From Rhizobium sp. CF080 (GTDB taxonomy: Bacteria; Pseudomonadota; Alphaproteobacteria; Rhizobiales; Rhizobiaceae), in the NCBI RefSeq assembly GCF_000282095.2, contig NZ_AKKC02000001.1:1-64000 (forward strand): 64,000 nucleotides of DNA, written 5' to 3'. Positions 35,458-47,116 of the stretch are shown in pieces. The position numbers and the translations under genes were made by a program. The notes beneath the pieces were generated by a model. That model was not told the origin of the DNA. It saw only the letters and a list, made by a program, of their open reading frames with translations, and did no database searches. Position 1 is the first letter of the stretch, and each line of letters opens with the position of its first letter.

Positions 35458-36357
35458 ATGATATCCCGCAGACTGCTTCTCTCCGCCGCTGTTCCCGCCC
35501 TGATGGCCTTTTCCGCGGTGCCGGCCTTCGCGGACACGCTGAAAGTCGTCGCTTCCTTCACGGTGCTGGGCGACGTCGTCTCCCAGGTGGGCGGCAAACA
35601 TGTGAAGGTGACGAACCTCGTCGGCCCGAACGGCGATCCCCATGAATTCGAGCCGTCACCGGCCGACGCCAGGAATCTCAAGGCGGCGCAGGTAACCTTC
35701 GTCAGCGGCGAGGGCCTGGAAGGCTGGATGGACCGGCTGATCACAGCATCGGGCTACAAGGGCAAGCCGGTCGTGGTCTCGGACGGCGTCAACACGCGCA
35801 CCATGGATGAAGACGGCAAGACGGTGATCGATCCGCATGTGTGGAACAGCCCGGTCAACGTGAAGGTCTGGGTCGCCAATATCGAAAAGGCGCTGTCGGA
35901 AGCCGATCCGGCCGATGCGGGCGCCTTCAAGGCGAATGCCGAGGCCTATCTCCAGAAGCTCGACGCGATGAATGCGTATGCACATTCCAAGTTCGACGCG
36001 GTGCCGGCCGACCGCCGCAAGGTGCTGACCAGCCACGACGCCTTCGGTTATTTCGGCCGCGAATACAATGTCAGCTTCCTCGCGCCGCTCGGCCTCTCGA
36101 CCGAAACCGAAGCCTCCGCCGCGGACGTCGCCAAGCTGATCGAGCAGATCAAGGCGGAGGGCGTGAAGACCTATTTCCTGGAGAATTCCAATGATCCGCG
36201 GCTCGTGAAGCAGATCGCCAAGGCGACGGCTGCTCAGCCGGGTGGCGAGCTTTACGTCGAATCGCTCTCGGACGCCAAGGGGCCGGCGCCGACCTATGAG
36301 AAGATGTTCCGCTACAATGTCGACCAGATCGCCGCCGCGATGGCGAAGTCGAGCTGA
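35458..36357 (+). CDS. aztC: Zinc ABC transporter substrate-binding protein (AztC-like)
   Basis: The 299-residue cluster A-I binding protein has a signal peptide (to AFA, about residue 25). The metal ligands are visible: His62 in GDPHEFEPSP, His127 in IDPHVWNSP, His193 in TSHDAFGYF and Asp272 in ESLSDAKGPAPTYEKM, three His plus one Asp as in zinc-binding AztC/ZnuA. The His-rich flexible loop of classical ZnuA is missing; the loop before His127 is short and acidic. No aztD follows; the next gene is a convergent Dabb protein. Confidence 0.88.
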   Translation: MISRRLLLSAAVPALMAFSAVPAFADTLKVVASFTVLGDVVSQVGGKHVKVTNLVGPNGDPHEFEPSPADARNLKAAQVTFVSGEGLEGWMDRLITASGYKGKPVVVSDGVNTRTMDEDGKTVIDPHVWNSPVNVKVWVANIEKALSEADPADAGAFKANAEAYLQKLDAMNAYAHSKFDAVPADRRKVLTSHDAFGYFGREYNVSFLAPLGLSTETEASAADVAKLIEQIKAEGVKTYFLENSNDPRLVKQIAKATAAQPGGELYVESLSDAKGPAPTYEKMFRYNVDQIAAAMAKSS

Positions 36358-36369
36358 TTTGTAAGAGCA

Positions 36370-36398
36370 GGCCGCGGGCTGATGCCGGCGGCCTTCTC
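36370..36398 (+). terminator. Hairpin terminator after aztC
   Basis: GGCCGCGGGC (36370-36379) pairs with GCCGGCGGCC (36384-36393), one mismatch, four-base loop, followed by TTCTCC. It separates aztC from the convergent Dabb gene; the T-run is weak. Confidence 0.55.
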
Positions 36399-36399
36399 C

Positions 36400-36708
36400 T
36401 CACACAGCCATGTCGAAAACCAGCAGCCCCGAAAGCCCACCATCGGCAGAGCCGATGATGCGGTCACCGACAGTGATGTGGTCCGGGTGGACGAGATAGG
36501 CGTCGCGCGCTTCCGGGCTTTCGAAGGTCACCACGAAGCCGTCGAGAAAGCCGCCGTTCAGTCCTTCCGGCGAGACGTTCTGGCCAAATTTGATGTCGAT
36601 GATGCCGGGGGTGACGTCCTTGAGCGCCGCAACGGCATCATAGATCGACTGCTTGTCGGCCTGGTGGACGGCCGCCTTGAACCGAATGAATACGCAATGC
36701 AGGATCAT
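36400..36708 (-). CDS. Dabb (stress-responsive alpha/beta barrel) family protein
   Basis: The 102-residue protein starts MILHCVFIRFKAAVHQADKQSIYDAVAALKDVTPGIIDIKFGQNVSPEGLNGGFLDGFVVTFESPEARDAYLVHPDH, the Dabb fold with HCVFIRFK and YLVHPDH. Dabb proteins are small dimeric barrels often of unknown role or involved in polyketide or hydrocarbon chemistry. It is convergent with aztC and transcribed in the same direction as the nuclease upstream, with a 63-base gap. Confidence 0.92.
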   Translation of the reverse strand: MILHCVFIRFKAAVHQADKQSIYDAVAALKDVTPGIIDIKFGQNVSPEGLNGGFLDGFVVTFESPEARDAYLVHPDHITVGDRIIGSADGGLSGLLVFDMAV

Positions 36709-36771
36709 GAGCGGGCCTCCCCAGGTTGTTTGCGGCAGAATAGTGACTGATGCTCGGAGCGCAACAGCGGC

Positions 36772-37581
36772 TCAGGCGATTTCCAGAAACAGCGCGCGAT
36801 GGTCGGAGACCTCAGGCTCGGCGACCGCATCGAAGCGTTCGACCTTCACATCCGGTGTCACCAGCAGATAGTCGGCATAACGGCCGTCCTTCGGGTACCA
36901 GGAAGTGCGGGTATCGGTGAAACCCCGGGTGGTAACGAGATCGGTGAGGCCGAGGCGGCCGAGAATCGCGAAGGTTTCGCTGTCTGGCAGCAGATTGAAG
37001 TCGCCGCAGACGACCAATGGCTCACCGGGCTGCCGGACCTTTTCGATCAGCGCGACAAGAGCATGCGCCTGCGCCAGCCGGGCCGGCGTATCGCCCTTGC
37101 CGGCAAGATCCCGCAGCCCGTGCATCTGCACGATCGTCAACGCCGAGCCGGTATCGTAGCGGTGAATGCGGATGCCGTGGGCATTGCGCGGGCGGGGATG
37201 CTCGCCCCAGCCATCGGCGGAAAACTGTCCATGAACGAAACCGAGATGCTGGCCGATGATCGGGAAAGAACCGCGCACGAAAGTACCGAGGCCGAATTCG
37301 GAGGCGACCTCCCGCTCGCCCTCCAACAGAGTGCCGCGAGCGACGGGAGCGTACATTGCCTCATGGCCGGGCAGAACCGCCTTCACGTCCTCATAGAGGC
37401 TGGCCCGCTGCGGAAGCTCGAAGGCGCCGTCGCGATAGACAAGCCAGTCGGAGGTCGCGTGGGGAGACCGAGTGACTTCCTGGAGGCAGAGCACGTCAGG
37501 GTCGGCGTCTCTGAGATATCGCATCAGCGGCTCGTGAACGCGGCCGCCCCAGGCGTTGAGGGAAACAAGCCGCAAGGTCAT
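36772..37581 (-). CDS. Endonuclease/exonuclease/phosphatase (EEP) family protein
   Basis: The 269-residue protein has the EEP motifs: LRLVSLNAWGG at the start, DADPDVLCLQEVTRS (metal-binding Glu), VVCGDFNLLPDSETFAIL (catalytic Asp/Asn) and the closing AEPEVSDHRALFLEI (Asp-His pair). These enzymes cut phosphodiester or phosphoester bonds with divalent metal; the substrate could be DNA, RNA, a lipid or a small molecule. It follows rnhA on the same strand with a 15-base gap, so thrB-rnhA-EEP may be one transcript. Confidence 0.9.
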   Translation of the reverse strand: MTLRLVSLNAWGGRVHEPLMRYLRDADPDVLCLQEVTRSPHATSDWLVYRDGAFELPQRASLYEDVKAVLPGHEAMYAPVARGTLLEGEREVASEFGLGTFVRGSFPIIGQHLGFVHGQFSADGWGEHPRPRNAHGIRIHRYDTGSALTIVQMHGLRDLAGKGDTPARLAQAHALVALIEKVRQPGEPLVVCGDFNLLPDSETFAILGRLGLTDLVTTRGFTDTRTSWYPKDGRYADYLLVTPDVKVERFDAVAEPEVSDHRALFLEIA

Positions 37582-37596
37582 CGTTCCGCGCTCCGG

Positions 37597-38037
37597 CTAC
37601 TTCTTCTTGAACGGTGCCATGCCGAGGCGGGCAAGCTCGTCGGCGCGCTCGTTTTCCGGATGGCCGGCATGGCCCTTCACCCAGTGCAGCGTCACCTTGT
37701 GCTTGTTGCGCGCCTCCTCCAGCTGCTGCCAGAGTTCGGCATTCTTCACCGGCTTCTTGTCGGCGGTCTTCCAGCCGTTTTTCTTCCAGCCGAAGATCCA
37801 CTTGGAGATGCCGTCCATCACATATTTGCTGTCGGTGTGAAGGTTGACCTCGCACGGGGTCTTCAGGGCGTTGAGGGCAGTGATCGCCGCCATCAGCTCC
37901 ATGCGGTTGTTGGTCGTCTCGGCTTCGCCGCCGAACATTTCCTTTTCCGTCTCGCCGTAACGCAGGATGGCGCCCCAGCCGCCCGGGCCGGGATTGCCGG
38001 AGCAGGCGCCGTCGGTGAAAATCTCTACCTGCTTCAT
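37597..38037 (-). CDS. rnhA: Ribonuclease HI
   Basis: The 146-residue protein cleaves RNA in RNA-DNA hybrids. Active-site residues are all present: Asp9 ([14 protein letters not shown]), Glu47 ([10 protein letters not shown]), Asp69 ([10 protein letters not shown]), His123 and Asp133 ([17 protein letters not shown]). The basic handle region [20 protein letters not shown] is intact. Its ATG overlaps the stop of thrB by four bases, showing coupling. Confidence 0.97.
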   Translation of the reverse strand: MKQVEIFTDGACSGNPGPGGWGAILRYGETEKEMFGGEAETTNNRMELMAAITALNALKTPCEVNLHTDSKYVMDGISKWIFGWKKNGWKTADKKPVKNAELWQQLEEARNKHKVTLHWVKGHAGHPENERADELARLGMAPFKKK

Positions 38038-39017
38038 GATGCGGACAGTCTTTCCTCGGCCAGTCCGTATTCGCTGGCCGATGTGATCTGGCGGTGGAAG
38101 CGCAGCTTGCGCAGATATTCGAGCGGGTCCTTCTTGACGACCAAAGCGCCGGCCGGCGTCGTCAGCCAATCGTAAAGCCTGGTCAGGAAGAAACGCAGCG
38201 CCGAGCCCCGCGCGAGGATCGGCAGGGCCGCGATCTCCTCATCGTCGAGCGGCCGGACGCTCTGGTAACCTTCCAGCAGCGCCTGTCCCTTGGTGAGATT
38301 GTAGGCGCCGTCCTTTTCGAAACACCAGGCATTCAGGCAGATCGAGACGTCATAGGCGAGCAGGTCGTTGCAGGCGAAATAGAAGTCGATCAGGCCGGAC
38401 AGGTCGTCGCCGAGGAAGAAGACGTTGTCCTGGAAGAGATCGGCATGGATGACACCGGCCGGCAGATCCTTCGGCCAATTGGCCTTCAGGAAATCGAGCT
38501 CGGCGGAAATCTCCTCCTGCAGGCCGGTTTCGACCTCGTCGGCACGGGCCGCGGATTTTTCCCACAGGCCGATCCACCCCTCGCACGACAGCGCGTTCGG
38601 ACGTTTCAGCTCGAACCCCTGGCCGGAGAGGTGCATCCGGGCGAGCGCCTTGCCGACCTCGCGGCAGTGTTTCGCCTCGGGTTTACGCAGCCACATGCCC
38701 TCGAGGAAGGAGATGAGCGCCGCCGGCCGACCGGAAAGGGTGCCGTAGAGGTCCCCGTCATTGCGCGGCAAGGGCAGCGGGCAGGACAGGCCGGCGGCGG
38801 CGAGATGCTGCATGAGGCCGAGGAAAAACGGCAGGTCGCGCTCATCCGTCCGCTTTTCGTAAAGCGTCAGGATCAGCGGATCGCGCGTGGTGTGCAGCAG
38901 GAAATTCGAATTCTCGACGCCTTCGGCGATCCCCTTGTAGGAAGTCAGCTCACCGACGTCGTATTCGGTCAGAAAACGCTTCAGGTCGTCTTCGGTGATA
39001 TCGGTGTAAACGGCCAA
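38034..39017 (-). CDS. thrB: Homoserine kinase (APH-fold)
   Basis: The 327-residue protein is the rhizobial type of homoserine kinase with an aminoglycoside phosphotransferase fold, phosphorylating homoserine for ThrC (18.8 kb). It begins [42 protein letters not shown] and has the kinase core [34 protein letters not shown] with the catalytic Asp in HADLFQDN. The start codon is TTG (39015-39017) because the next upstream codons are not starts in homologs. rnhA follows with a four-base overlap; ispH precedes with 63 bases between. Confidence 0.94.
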   Translation of the reverse strand: MAVYTDITEDDLKRFLTEYDVGELTSYKGIAEGVENSNFLLHTTRDPLILTLYEKRTDERDLPFFLGLMQHLAAAGLSCPLPLPRNDGDLYGTLSGRPAALISFLEGMWLRKPEAKHCREVGKALARMHLSGQGFELKRPNALSCEGWIGLWEKSAARADEVETGLQEEISAELDFLKANWPKDLPAGVIHADLFQDNVFFLGDDLSGLIDFYFACNDLLAYDVSICLNAWCFEKDGAYNLTKGQALLEGYQSVRPLDDEEIAALPILARGSALRFFLTRLYDWLTTPAGALVVKKDPLEYLRKLRFHRQITSASEYGLAEERLSAS

Positions 39018-39080
39018 GTCGGTCTCACAGTCCGTGGAAAAACAGAATGGTTTGCGGGCGGGGATCTGGCGCCTGAGCTA

Positions 39081-40097
39081 TCACGCCGGAACCCCGTTGA
39101 CCCAGGCCATGTCCTCGACGGTCAGCGGCACACTGCGCAGTTCCCGGTTCACCAGGAAGTTCTCGGTTTCCTCGGCCGTGATCGCGAGCTCGATCTCGGC
39201 GTCGAAACGTTCCTTGAAGGCGGCGATGATCTCGTCGACGATGACTTCCGGTGCGGACGCACCAGCGGAAAGGCCGAGCGTTTCGATGCGGCCGATCTCG
39301 TCCCAGTTCAGTTCGGAGGCGCGCTGCACCAGGAGGGAGCGCTTGGCCCCTGCCCTCAACGCCACTTCCACGAGCCGCTTGGAGTTCGACGAATTCGGAG
39401 CGCCGACGACGATGAACAGGTCGCAGCCGGGGGCCGCCTCCTTCACCGCTTCCTGGCGGTTGGTGGTGGCGTAGCAGATCGAATCGGCTGCCGGTGCCGT
39501 GAGGTTCGGAAACCGCTCCTGCAGCTTGGCGATGACACCGGCGGTGTCGTCGACCGAGAGCGTCGTCTGGGTGACGTAACCGAGATTGTCGGGGTCCTCG
39601 GGGACATAAGCTTCCGCATCGGCAATCGTGTCGATCAGCGACACCGTGCCCGGCGGCAGCTGGCCCATCGTCCCGATCACTTCCGGATGGCCGGCATGGC
39701 CGATCAACACCACGTGGCGGCCAAGGCGCTGGTGGCGCATGGCCTGTTTGTGGACCTTCGAGACCAGCGGGCAAGTTGCATCGAGATAGAAGAGATTGCG
39801 GGCCTGAGCATCCTCGGGCACCGATTTCGGCACGCCATGAGCGGAGAAGACGACCGGCTGCTCGCGATGCTCGACGGGGATCTCGTCAAGTTCCTCGACG
39901 AAGATGGCGCCCTTGGCTTCCAGCCCCTCAACCACATAACGATTATGGACGATCTCGTGACGGACATAGACCGGCGCGCCATAGGCCTTCAGCGCCAGCA
40001 CGACGATCTGGATCGCCCTGTCGACGCCGGCGCAGAAACCGCGCGGGCCGCAGAGGCGGATCTTGAGCGGGCTTTTTTCGGGTATGGATAATGCCAT
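39081..40097 (-). CDS. ispH: 4-hydroxy-3-methylbut-2-enyl diphosphate reductase
   Basis: The 338-residue iron-sulfur enzyme makes IPP and DMAPP in the MEP isoprenoid pathway. Conserved cysteines sit in [30 protein letters not shown] and [28 protein letters not shown] and [16 protein letters not shown] are family signatures. An ATG at 40097 is chosen; a TTG directly before it gives one residue more. DUF1304 ends four bases upstream, so the two are co-transcribed. Confidence 0.97.
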   Translation of the reverse strand: MALSIPEKSPLKIRLCGPRGFCAGVDRAIQIVVLALKAYGAPVYVRHEIVHNRYVVEGLEAKGAIFVEELDEIPVEHREQPVVFSAHGVPKSVPEDAQARNLFYLDATCPLVSKVHKQAMRHQRLGRHVVLIGHAGHPEVIGTMGQLPPGTVSLIDTIADAEAYVPEDPDNLGYVTQTTLSVDDTAGVIAKLQERFPNLTAPAADSICYATTNRQEAVKEAAPGCDLFIVVGAPNSSNSKRLVEVALRAGAKRSLLVQRASELNWDEIGRIETLGLSAGASAPEVIVDEIIAAFKERFDAEIELAITAEETENFLVNRELRSVPLTVEDMAWVNGVPA

Positions 40098-40101
40098 CAA
40101 A

Positions 40102-40467
40102 TCAGGACGCCAGGACTGTCAGCACGAGAGCGAGAATGGCCGGACCGCCCTGGATGAGCAGGATGCGCGGCTTGACCGACCACGCGCCATATATAGCGGC
40201 AATGATGACGCACACAAGAAAGAACAGCTTCAATTGGAAGGCGAAACCAGGATCGGCCTGCAGCAGAGACCAGAAAAGACCGGCCGCCAGGAAGCCGTTG
40301 TAAAGGCCCTGGTTGGCGGCGAGAACCCTTGTGGTCTCGGCCTGTTCCGGCGACATACGGAACACTTTCCGGCCGATCGGACCGGTCCAGAGGAACATTT
40401 CCAGGACCAGAAACCCGACATGCAGAAGCGCCGTCAGCGCCACAAAGATGTTTGCCAGAAGTGCCAT
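40102..40467 (-). CDS. DUF1304 membrane protein
   Basis: The 121-residue protein has four hydrophobic helices and the DUF1304 pattern [33 protein letters not shown] and [18 protein letters not shown]. The function is not known. The start at 40467 has GGCAAGG upstream; an ATG 11 codons earlier lacks a site. It sits between SURF1 and ispH and is close to ispH, so it is probably in the same operon as ispH-thrB-rnhA. Confidence 0.9.
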   Translation of the reverse strand: MALLANIFVALTALLHVGFLVLEMFLWTGPIGRKVFRMSPEQAETTRVLAANQGLYNGFLAAGLFWSLLQADPGFAFQLKLFFLVCVIIAAIYGAWSVKPRILLIQGGPAILALVLTVLAS

Positions 40468-40535
40468 AACCTTGCCCCGATTCCCTTGACCCTTCGACAA
40501 GGCTATCGCAATTGCGGATTTCAGGCCATGCGGCC

Positions 40536-41306
40536 TCAGGCCCGCTTGCGGCGGAAAACCATGCCGATGACGACAGCAACCAGGGCGGCCGCCAGACCAT
40601 ACCAGGTGACGGCATATTGCAGATGGCTGTTCGGCAGGTCGAACTGGGTGACTCCGCCCTTCGGCCAGCCGCCCGGGCTGGCAACCGACGCGTCGGCATC
40701 CACGAAGAACTGCACGACCTTGCCGGCATCGATGCCGGTGGTCGAGACCATCGCATCGAGATCCTTCCAGTAGAAGATGTTCTTGGCGAGATCGTTGTCC
40801 GGCACGATCGAGGACGGTTTTTCGCCGAGCCGGACGCGGGCATAACCGGTTACAGTCTGTTGGCCGGCAACCTCTCCGGCGGCGCGGGTCTTCGGATCCT
40901 TCATCTCATAGGGTACGAAACCGCGGTTGACGAACAGGATGCGGCCATCGGCGAGCGTCATCGGCGTATAGACGTAAAAGCCGGTCTGGCCGTTGAAGGT
41001 CGCGAAGAAGTGCCGTTCCCTGGCATGGTCGAAGGTGCCGGTGGCCGACACCCGGCGATATTCGATATCGCCGCCGGATTTCCGGATCGCCTCGATATCG
41101 GAGAGCTGGACGGGTGCCGCCGCCCGCCGCTCGGCAATATCGGCGAGCAGGCCTTCCTTCCAATGCAGCCGCTCCACCTGCCAGGTGCCGAGCGACAGGA
41201 GGATGACCAGCGCCGCCAGCACCAAGACGACGGTCGCAATCATCCGGCCACGGCCGCGGGCGGGCGTTTCATCGGAAGCGGTTTGGGAGGGAGCCTTGGT
41301 TGCCAT
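40536..41306 (-). CDS. SURF1 family cytochrome oxidase assembly protein
   Basis: The 256-residue protein has two transmembrane helices, one near the N-terminus (ATVVLVLAALVILLSLGTWQVERLHWKEGLL) and one near the C-terminus (YAVTWYGLAAALVAVVIGMVF), with the periplasmic SURF1 domain between them (VSATGTFDHARERHFFAT, GFYVYTPMTLADGRILFVNRGFVP). SURF1 proteins deliver or insert heme a into the aa3 oxidase subunit I. It follows ctaE, separated by a terminator-like hairpin. Confidence 0.94.
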   Translation of the reverse strand: MATKAPSQTASDETPARGRGRMIATVVLVLAALVILLSLGTWQVERLHWKEGLLADIAERRAAAPVQLSDIEAIRKSGGDIEYRRVSATGTFDHARERHFFATFNGQTGFYVYTPMTLADGRILFVNRGFVPYEMKDPKTRAAGEVAGQQTVTGYARVRLGEKPSSIVPDNDLAKNIFYWKDLDAMVSTTGIDAGKVVQFFVDADASVASPGGWPKGGVTQFDLPNSHLQYAVTWYGLAAALVAVVIGMVFRRKRA

Positions 41307-41317
41307 TCATTCCAATC

Positions 41318-41351
41318 CTCAAAAAGCAGAAGGGCGGCTCGTCGCCGCCCT
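41318..41351 (-). terminator. Hairpin terminator between ctaE and SURF1
   Basis: AGGGCGGC (41331-41338) pairs with GCCGCCCT (41344-41351), loop five bases. On the minus strand it is followed by TCTGCTTTTTGAGG. It probably reduces, but may not stop, transcription from the cta block into SURF1. Confidence 0.7.
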
Positions 41352-41375
41352 CCCCGAATTCTTGTCGCCCCGCGA

Positions 41376-42251
41376 TCAGTGGGCCAGCGGTGCGCCCCAG
41401 CCGCCCCAGATGTAGATGGCGAAGAAGAGGAACAGCCAGACCACGTCGACGAAGTGCCAGTACCAGGCGGCGGCTTCGAAGCCGAAATGCTTGGTGGGCG
41501 TGAAGCCGCCGGCAATCGCGCGCAGAAGGCAGACCAGCAGGAAGATCGTGCCGACCAGCACGTGGAAACCGTGGAAGCCGGTCGCCATGAAGAAGGTCGC
41601 GCCGTAGATCGAGTTCGAGAACGCGAACGGAGCGTGGATATATTCGTAGGCCTGGACGCAGGAGAACAGGATACCGAGCGCGACGGTCAGCGCCAAGCCG
41701 GTGATCAGGCCCTTGCGGTCGCCGTGCAGCAGCGCATGGTGAGCCCAGGTGACGCAGGTGCCCGACAGCAGCAGGATGATGGTGTTGTAGATCGGCAGGT
41801 GCCAGGGATCGAGGACTTCTACACCCTTCGGCGGCCATTGACCGCCGAGGAACTCGACGCGGGTCGCCTGGATCGCCTCGTTGGCGTAGAGGCTCGCATC
41901 GAAGAAGGCCCAGAACCAGGCGACGAAGAACATCACTTCGGAAGCGATGAACATGATCATGCCGTAGCGCAGGTGCAACGAGACCACGCGGGTATGGGCG
42001 CCGGAATTGCCTTCCTTGATCGTGTCCGACCACCAGCCGATCATCGTGTAGAGGATGATCGCCAGGCCGATGAAGAAGATCCACGGCGTGGCAAGGTCCA
42101 GACCGAAGATGTGGAACTGGCCGCCATGCAGATAGCGCATGTAGCCGACACCGCCGAAGGTCATGATGAAGGCGCCGAGCGAAGCCAGGATCGGCCACGG
42201 GCTCGGATCGATGATGTGGTAGTCGTGATTTTTCTGATGCGCGTCGGCCAT
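41376..42251 (-). CDS. ctaE: Cytochrome c oxidase subunit III
   Basis: The 291-residue membrane protein has seven helices and the COX3 signatures NHDYHIIDPSPWPILASLGAFIMTFGGVGYMRYLHGG, FIASEVMFFVAWFWAFFDASL and GFHGFHVLVGTIFLLVCLLRA, with His/Glu pairs at the expected places. It is part of the aa3 oxidase core in the inner membrane. It follows ctaG after about 50 bases. Confidence 0.96.
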   Translation of the reverse strand: MADAHQKNHDYHIIDPSPWPILASLGAFIMTFGGVGYMRYLHGGQFHIFGLDLATPWIFFIGLAIILYTMIGWWSDTIKEGNSGAHTRVVSLHLRYGMIMFIASEVMFFVAWFWAFFDASLYANEAIQATRVEFLGGQWPPKGVEVLDPWHLPIYNTIILLLSGTCVTWAHHALLHGDRKGLITGLALTVALGILFSCVQAYEYIHAPFAFSNSIYGATFFMATGFHGFHVLVGTIFLLVCLLRAIAGGFTPTKHFGFEAAAWYWHFVDVVWLFLFFAIYIWGGWGAPLAH

Positions 42252-42302
42252 GTCAGAATCCCCGGATGAATGCCTGCTTCGCCGGAAAACCGGCGAACCC
42301 TC

Positions 42303-42932
42303 TTAAAGTTTCCCTGTACCCGTCTTCTGGGCGTCTGCCTTCTGGCCTTCCGGCAGAGCGGCGACCGGTTTGCTCGGCTCGCTCGGATAGAAGGTGTAGG
42401 ACAGAGTGATCGTCTTGATGTTCTTGGTCTCTGGGGCCGTGGCGAGCTCCGGGTCAACGAAGAATACCACCGGCATCTGAACCGACTGGCCCGGCTGCAG
42501 CGTCTGCTCGGTGAAGCAGAAGCACTCGACCTTGTTGAAATAGGCGCCCGCTTCCATCGGCGTCACGTTGAAGACGGCGCTCCCCGTCGTCGGCTTCGAC
42601 GAGCGGTTGGTCGCGGTATATTCGATCTGCACGGTCTCGCCGATCTTCGGGTTGACCGACTTGGCAGGCTTGAACTCCCAGTTCAGGCCCGGCGAAATAT
42701 TGGCGTCGAACGTCACCTGGATCGGCTTGTTCAGGATCTTGTCGGAATACTGCTCGACACGCTGGGTCGTGCCGTTATAGCCGGTGACCTGGCAGAACAG
42801 CCGGTAGAGCGGCACGGAAGCATAGGCAGCGCCGACCATGCCGGCGACGAAAACGGCGCAGCCGGCGAAGATCGCGCTGTTGCTGACCCGTTTTGCCTGA
42901 CCGTTCGGATTGACGTCCGTCATCGCTTCCAT
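42303..42932 (-). CDS. ctaG: Cytochrome c oxidase assembly protein CtaG (Cox11)
   Basis: The 209-residue protein has one N-terminal membrane helix ([35 protein letters not shown]) and the periplasmic Cu-carrying Cox11 domain with [30 protein letters not shown], where the CFCF cysteines bind copper. It supplies CuB of subunit I. The ATG at 42932 overlaps nothing; an internal ATG at residue 4 is also possible. A 45-residue ORF ends just before it. Confidence 0.94.
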   Translation of the reverse strand: MEAMTDVNPNGQAKRVSNSAIFAGCAVFVAGMVGAAYASVPLYRLFCQVTGYNGTTQRVEQYSDKILNKPIQVTFDANISPGLNWEFKPAKSVNPKIGETVQIEYTATNRSSKPTTGSAVFNVTPMEAGAYFNKVECFCFTEQTLQPGQSVQMPVVFFVDPELATAPETKNIKTITLSYTFYPSEPSKPVAALPEGQKADAQKTGTGKL

Positions 42933-42933
42933 C

Positions 42934-43071
42934 CTAATTCCCGACTCCGCCGATTTTCACCAGCGTCATGATGTAGAAGAGGACCACGAGCCCGGCGAGA
43001 ACGACGCCGAGCGCGATATTGCGGTTGCGGCGCGACTTCTTCTGCGCCTCGCTGAGCTTGACCGTTTCCAT
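42934..43071 (-). CDS. Small CoxF-like membrane protein of the cta block
   Basis: The 45-residue product [18 protein letters not shown] is followed by one transmembrane helix ([22 protein letters not shown]) and GGVGN. Its ATG overlaps the TGA of ctaB (TGATG), showing coupling. A small ORF of this kind at this position is common in rhizobial cta operons (CoxF-like small assembly-associated protein); the sequence is short, so the call rests mainly on position and coupling. Confidence 0.75.
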   Translation of the reverse strand: METVKLSEAQKKSRRNRNIALGVVLAGLVVLFYIMTLVKIGGVGN

Positions 43072-44027
43072 CACAGCAGACCTCCCAGGAGGTGCGGCAG
43101 TCCTGCGAGCAGCCGGTCGGCCAGCAGGGCCGAGAAGATCGCGAAGAGATAGAATATCGAATAGGCGAACATCTTCTTCGCCGGCATCATCTTCTCATCG
43201 CCGTCCGGCATGCGCCGGACGGCGATGGAACAGATGACGAAGATCGCGCCAAGCACGGCGGCGAAGATGCCGTAACCGAGGCCGGCAAGACCGGTGAAAG
43301 TGGGAGCCACAGCGGTCACCGCGGTCAGCACCGCGTAGACGATGATCTGGTTCTTGGTCGAGGCCTCTCCCGCAACGTTCGGCATCATCGGCACGCCGAC
43401 CGAGCCGTAGTCGCGCATCTTGAAGAGGGCGAGCGCCCAGAAATGCGCCGGGGTCCACAGGAAGATGATCAGGAACAGGAGAATACTGTCGAGCGACACG
43501 CCCCCGGTGACACAGGCCCAGCCGATCATCGGCGGGAAGGCGCCGGAAGCGCCGCCGATGACGATGTTCTGCGGCGTCGAGCGCTTCAGCCACATCGTGT
43601 AGACGACGACATAGAAGAAGATCGTGAAGGCCAGCAGGCCGGCCGAGAACCAGTTGACCGCCAGACCGAGGATGACGACCGAAAAGACCGAGAGCGTCAG
43701 GCCGAAGGCGAGCGCTTCCTGGGGCAGGATGCGGCCTGCCGGGATCGGACGCTTGGCGGTGCGGGTCATAATGGCGTCGATATCGGCGTCATACCACATG
43801 TTCAGCGCCCCGGAGGCGCCGGCGCCAACGGCGATGCAGAGAATTGAAATCACGCCGAGGACCGGATTGATCTGACCGGGCGCGAGGATGAGGCCGGCAA
43901 ATGCGGTGAAGACCACGAGCGACATCACCCGCGGCTTCAGGAGCTCGAAGAAATCGCGCGCGCTCGCTTCCGAGAGGCGTGAGCCTCGATCGGTGCCGAG
44001 AGCGTCGTGATTATCCATAACCGTCAT
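43071..44027 (-). CDS. ctaB: Heme o synthase (protoheme IX farnesyltransferase)
   Basis: The 318-residue polytopic membrane protein has the UbiA-type motifs [31 protein letters not shown] (Asp-rich NxxxDxxxD) and [24 protein letters not shown]. It adds a farnesyl group to heme b to give heme o, the precursor of heme a for the oxidase. A stem-loop with an eight-pair GCATCGCG stem (44054-44074) lies in the 68-base gap to ctaD. Confidence 0.95.
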   Translation of the reverse strand: MTVMDNHDALGTDRGSRLSEASARDFFELLKPRVMSLVVFTAFAGLILAPGQINPVLGVISILCIAVGAGASGALNMWYDADIDAIMTRTAKRPIPAGRILPQEALAFGLTLSVFSVVILGLAVNWFSAGLLAFTIFFYVVVYTMWLKRSTPQNIVIGGASGAFPPMIGWACVTGGVSLDSILLFLIIFLWTPAHFWALALFKMRDYGSVGVPMMPNVAGEASTKNQIIVYAVLTAVTAVAPTFTGLAGLGYGIFAAVLGAIFVICSIAVRRMPDGDEKMMPAKKMFAYSIFYLFAIFSALLADRLLAGLPHLLGGLL

Positions 44028-44095
44028 TGAACCGTCCCGTTTGGTATTTCAGAGCATCGCGGCTACCGCGATGCCCCTCTTCGAAGATGAACCGC

Positions 44096-45820
<1,725 letters not shown>

Positions 45821-46705
45821 TTACTTGGATACATTTGCCGCGACGGCAAAATTGCCGGTCGGCTTGTCGACCGCAGCCACGAGAGCCTTATAGGCACCCG
45901 GCAGGTCGGTCGCAGCAGCTGCGAGCCAGGTCTTGTACTTGTCTTCCGACACGACGCGGATGGCAATCGGCATGAACGCATGGTCCTTGCCGCACAGTTC
46001 GGAACACTGGCCGTAATAAAGGCCTTCGTTCTCGGCCTTGAACCAGGTTTCGTTCAGACGGCCCGGAACGGCGTCGATCTTGACCCCGAAAGCCGGCATC
46101 GCGAAGGCATGAATAACGTCCGACGGAGCGGCCGTCACCAGCATGCGCACGGTCTTGTTGACCGGGATGATCAGTTCGTTGTCGACGGCGAGAAGGCGCG
46201 GATAGACGGCAGGATCGGTCTTGCCGGCAGCAGCACGGTCCTGGTCCTTCAGCATGAAACTATCGAAGGCGACCGGTGCCGGCGTGCCTTCATATTCATA
46301 GTTCCACTGCCACTGGGTGGCGGTGGCCTTGACGGTCATGTCCGAGTCCGGAATTTCGAGCTGGGCATTCAGGAGGTTGAAGGAGGGAATGGCGAGGAAG
46401 AAGAGGATGAGGACCGGACCGAGCGTCCAGATGATCTCGATCGCCGTATTGTGGCTGGTCCGCGACGGTACCGGATTGGCGCTGGCGCGGAACTTCACGA
46501 CGACGACGACCAGCAAGGCCAGAACCAAAAGCGTGGTCGGCACGATGAACCACAGCGTATAGTGGTTGAACCAGCGGATCTGGTGCATGATCGGCGTTGC
46601 AGCCGCCTGGAAATCAATCTGCCACGGATGCGGCTGGTCCGCAAAACCTGCGGAAGCAAAGAGCAGACAGATGAGCGCCGTCATCACTGCAAAAGCCCTG
46701 TTCAT
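45821..46705 (-). CDS. ctaC: Cytochrome c oxidase subunit II
   Basis: The 294-residue protein has a signal peptide (MNRAFAVMTALICLLFASAGFA), two transmembrane helices and a periplasmic CuA domain with GQCSELCGKDHAFMPI (CuA ligands Cys, Cys, His, Met) and VIHAFAMPAFGVKIDAVPGR. It accepts electrons from cytochrome c. The start at 46705 is chosen for the GGGGAGA site; upstream ATGs give extra residues that are not part of the signal. ctaD follows after nine bases. Confidence 0.94.
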   Translation of the reverse strand: MNRAFAVMTALICLLFASAGFADQPHPWQIDFQAAATPIMHQIRWFNHYTLWFIVPTTLLVLALLVVVVVKFRASANPVPSRTSHNTAIEIIWTLGPVLILFFLAIPSFNLLNAQLEIPDSDMTVKATATQWQWNYEYEGTPAPVAFDSFMLKDQDRAAAGKTDPAVYPRLLAVDNELIIPVNKTVRMLVTAAPSDVIHAFAMPAFGVKIDAVPGRLNETWFKAENEGLYYGQCSELCGKDHAFMPIAIRVVSEDKYKTWLAAAATDLPGAYKALVAAVDKPTGNFAVAANVSK

Positions 46706-47116
46706 CACTACATATCTCCCCATGCGTCTGATCTCGATCAAACCGAACGCAGAATCCAAGCTATATGGTCTGCTTCAATCACAGTTTGCCTGCCGCCGCA
46801 ATATCTGGCGGGAAAAGCCCGTGCGGCATTTTTGCGCCTCCCGGAGAAGCCCGGAATCGTGCCATAATCACAGGCCATACATCGCCCTTTTCCCCGGCCC
46901 AAGGCCGTATTCCACGGGCCGTCCACACCCTTCGCAGCGTCATTATAGACCGGAGGGCAGCCAAAATCCGGCGTTTTCTTGACAATAGTGTCGGCTGAGC
47001 CACGCGGCCTGGCGGGTCCCACTTTCGCCGTACTCCACTGGAAAGAGGTCAGGGCTTTTCATTTCGTCCAGCGAACGCCAAGAATAGCCGCACTGATTCG
47101 TCTTCCAGAGGTTTCC
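46706..47116. other. Divergent gap between ctaC and the IalB-family gene
   Basis: No gene is supported in these 411 bases. It must hold the ctaC promoter on the minus strand, where TATAAT occurs (complement at 46942-46947) with no convincing -35, and the plus-strand promoter of the IalB gene, where TTGACA lies at about 46979-46984 with a poor -10. No strong palindrome is visible. Confidence 0.5.

Noticed and set aside
44054-44074. Eight-pair hairpin between ctaD and ctaB as a terminator
   Set aside because: No T-run on the minus strand and the next gene belongs to the same pathway; more likely an mRNA-stability element, listed only within the ctaB note.
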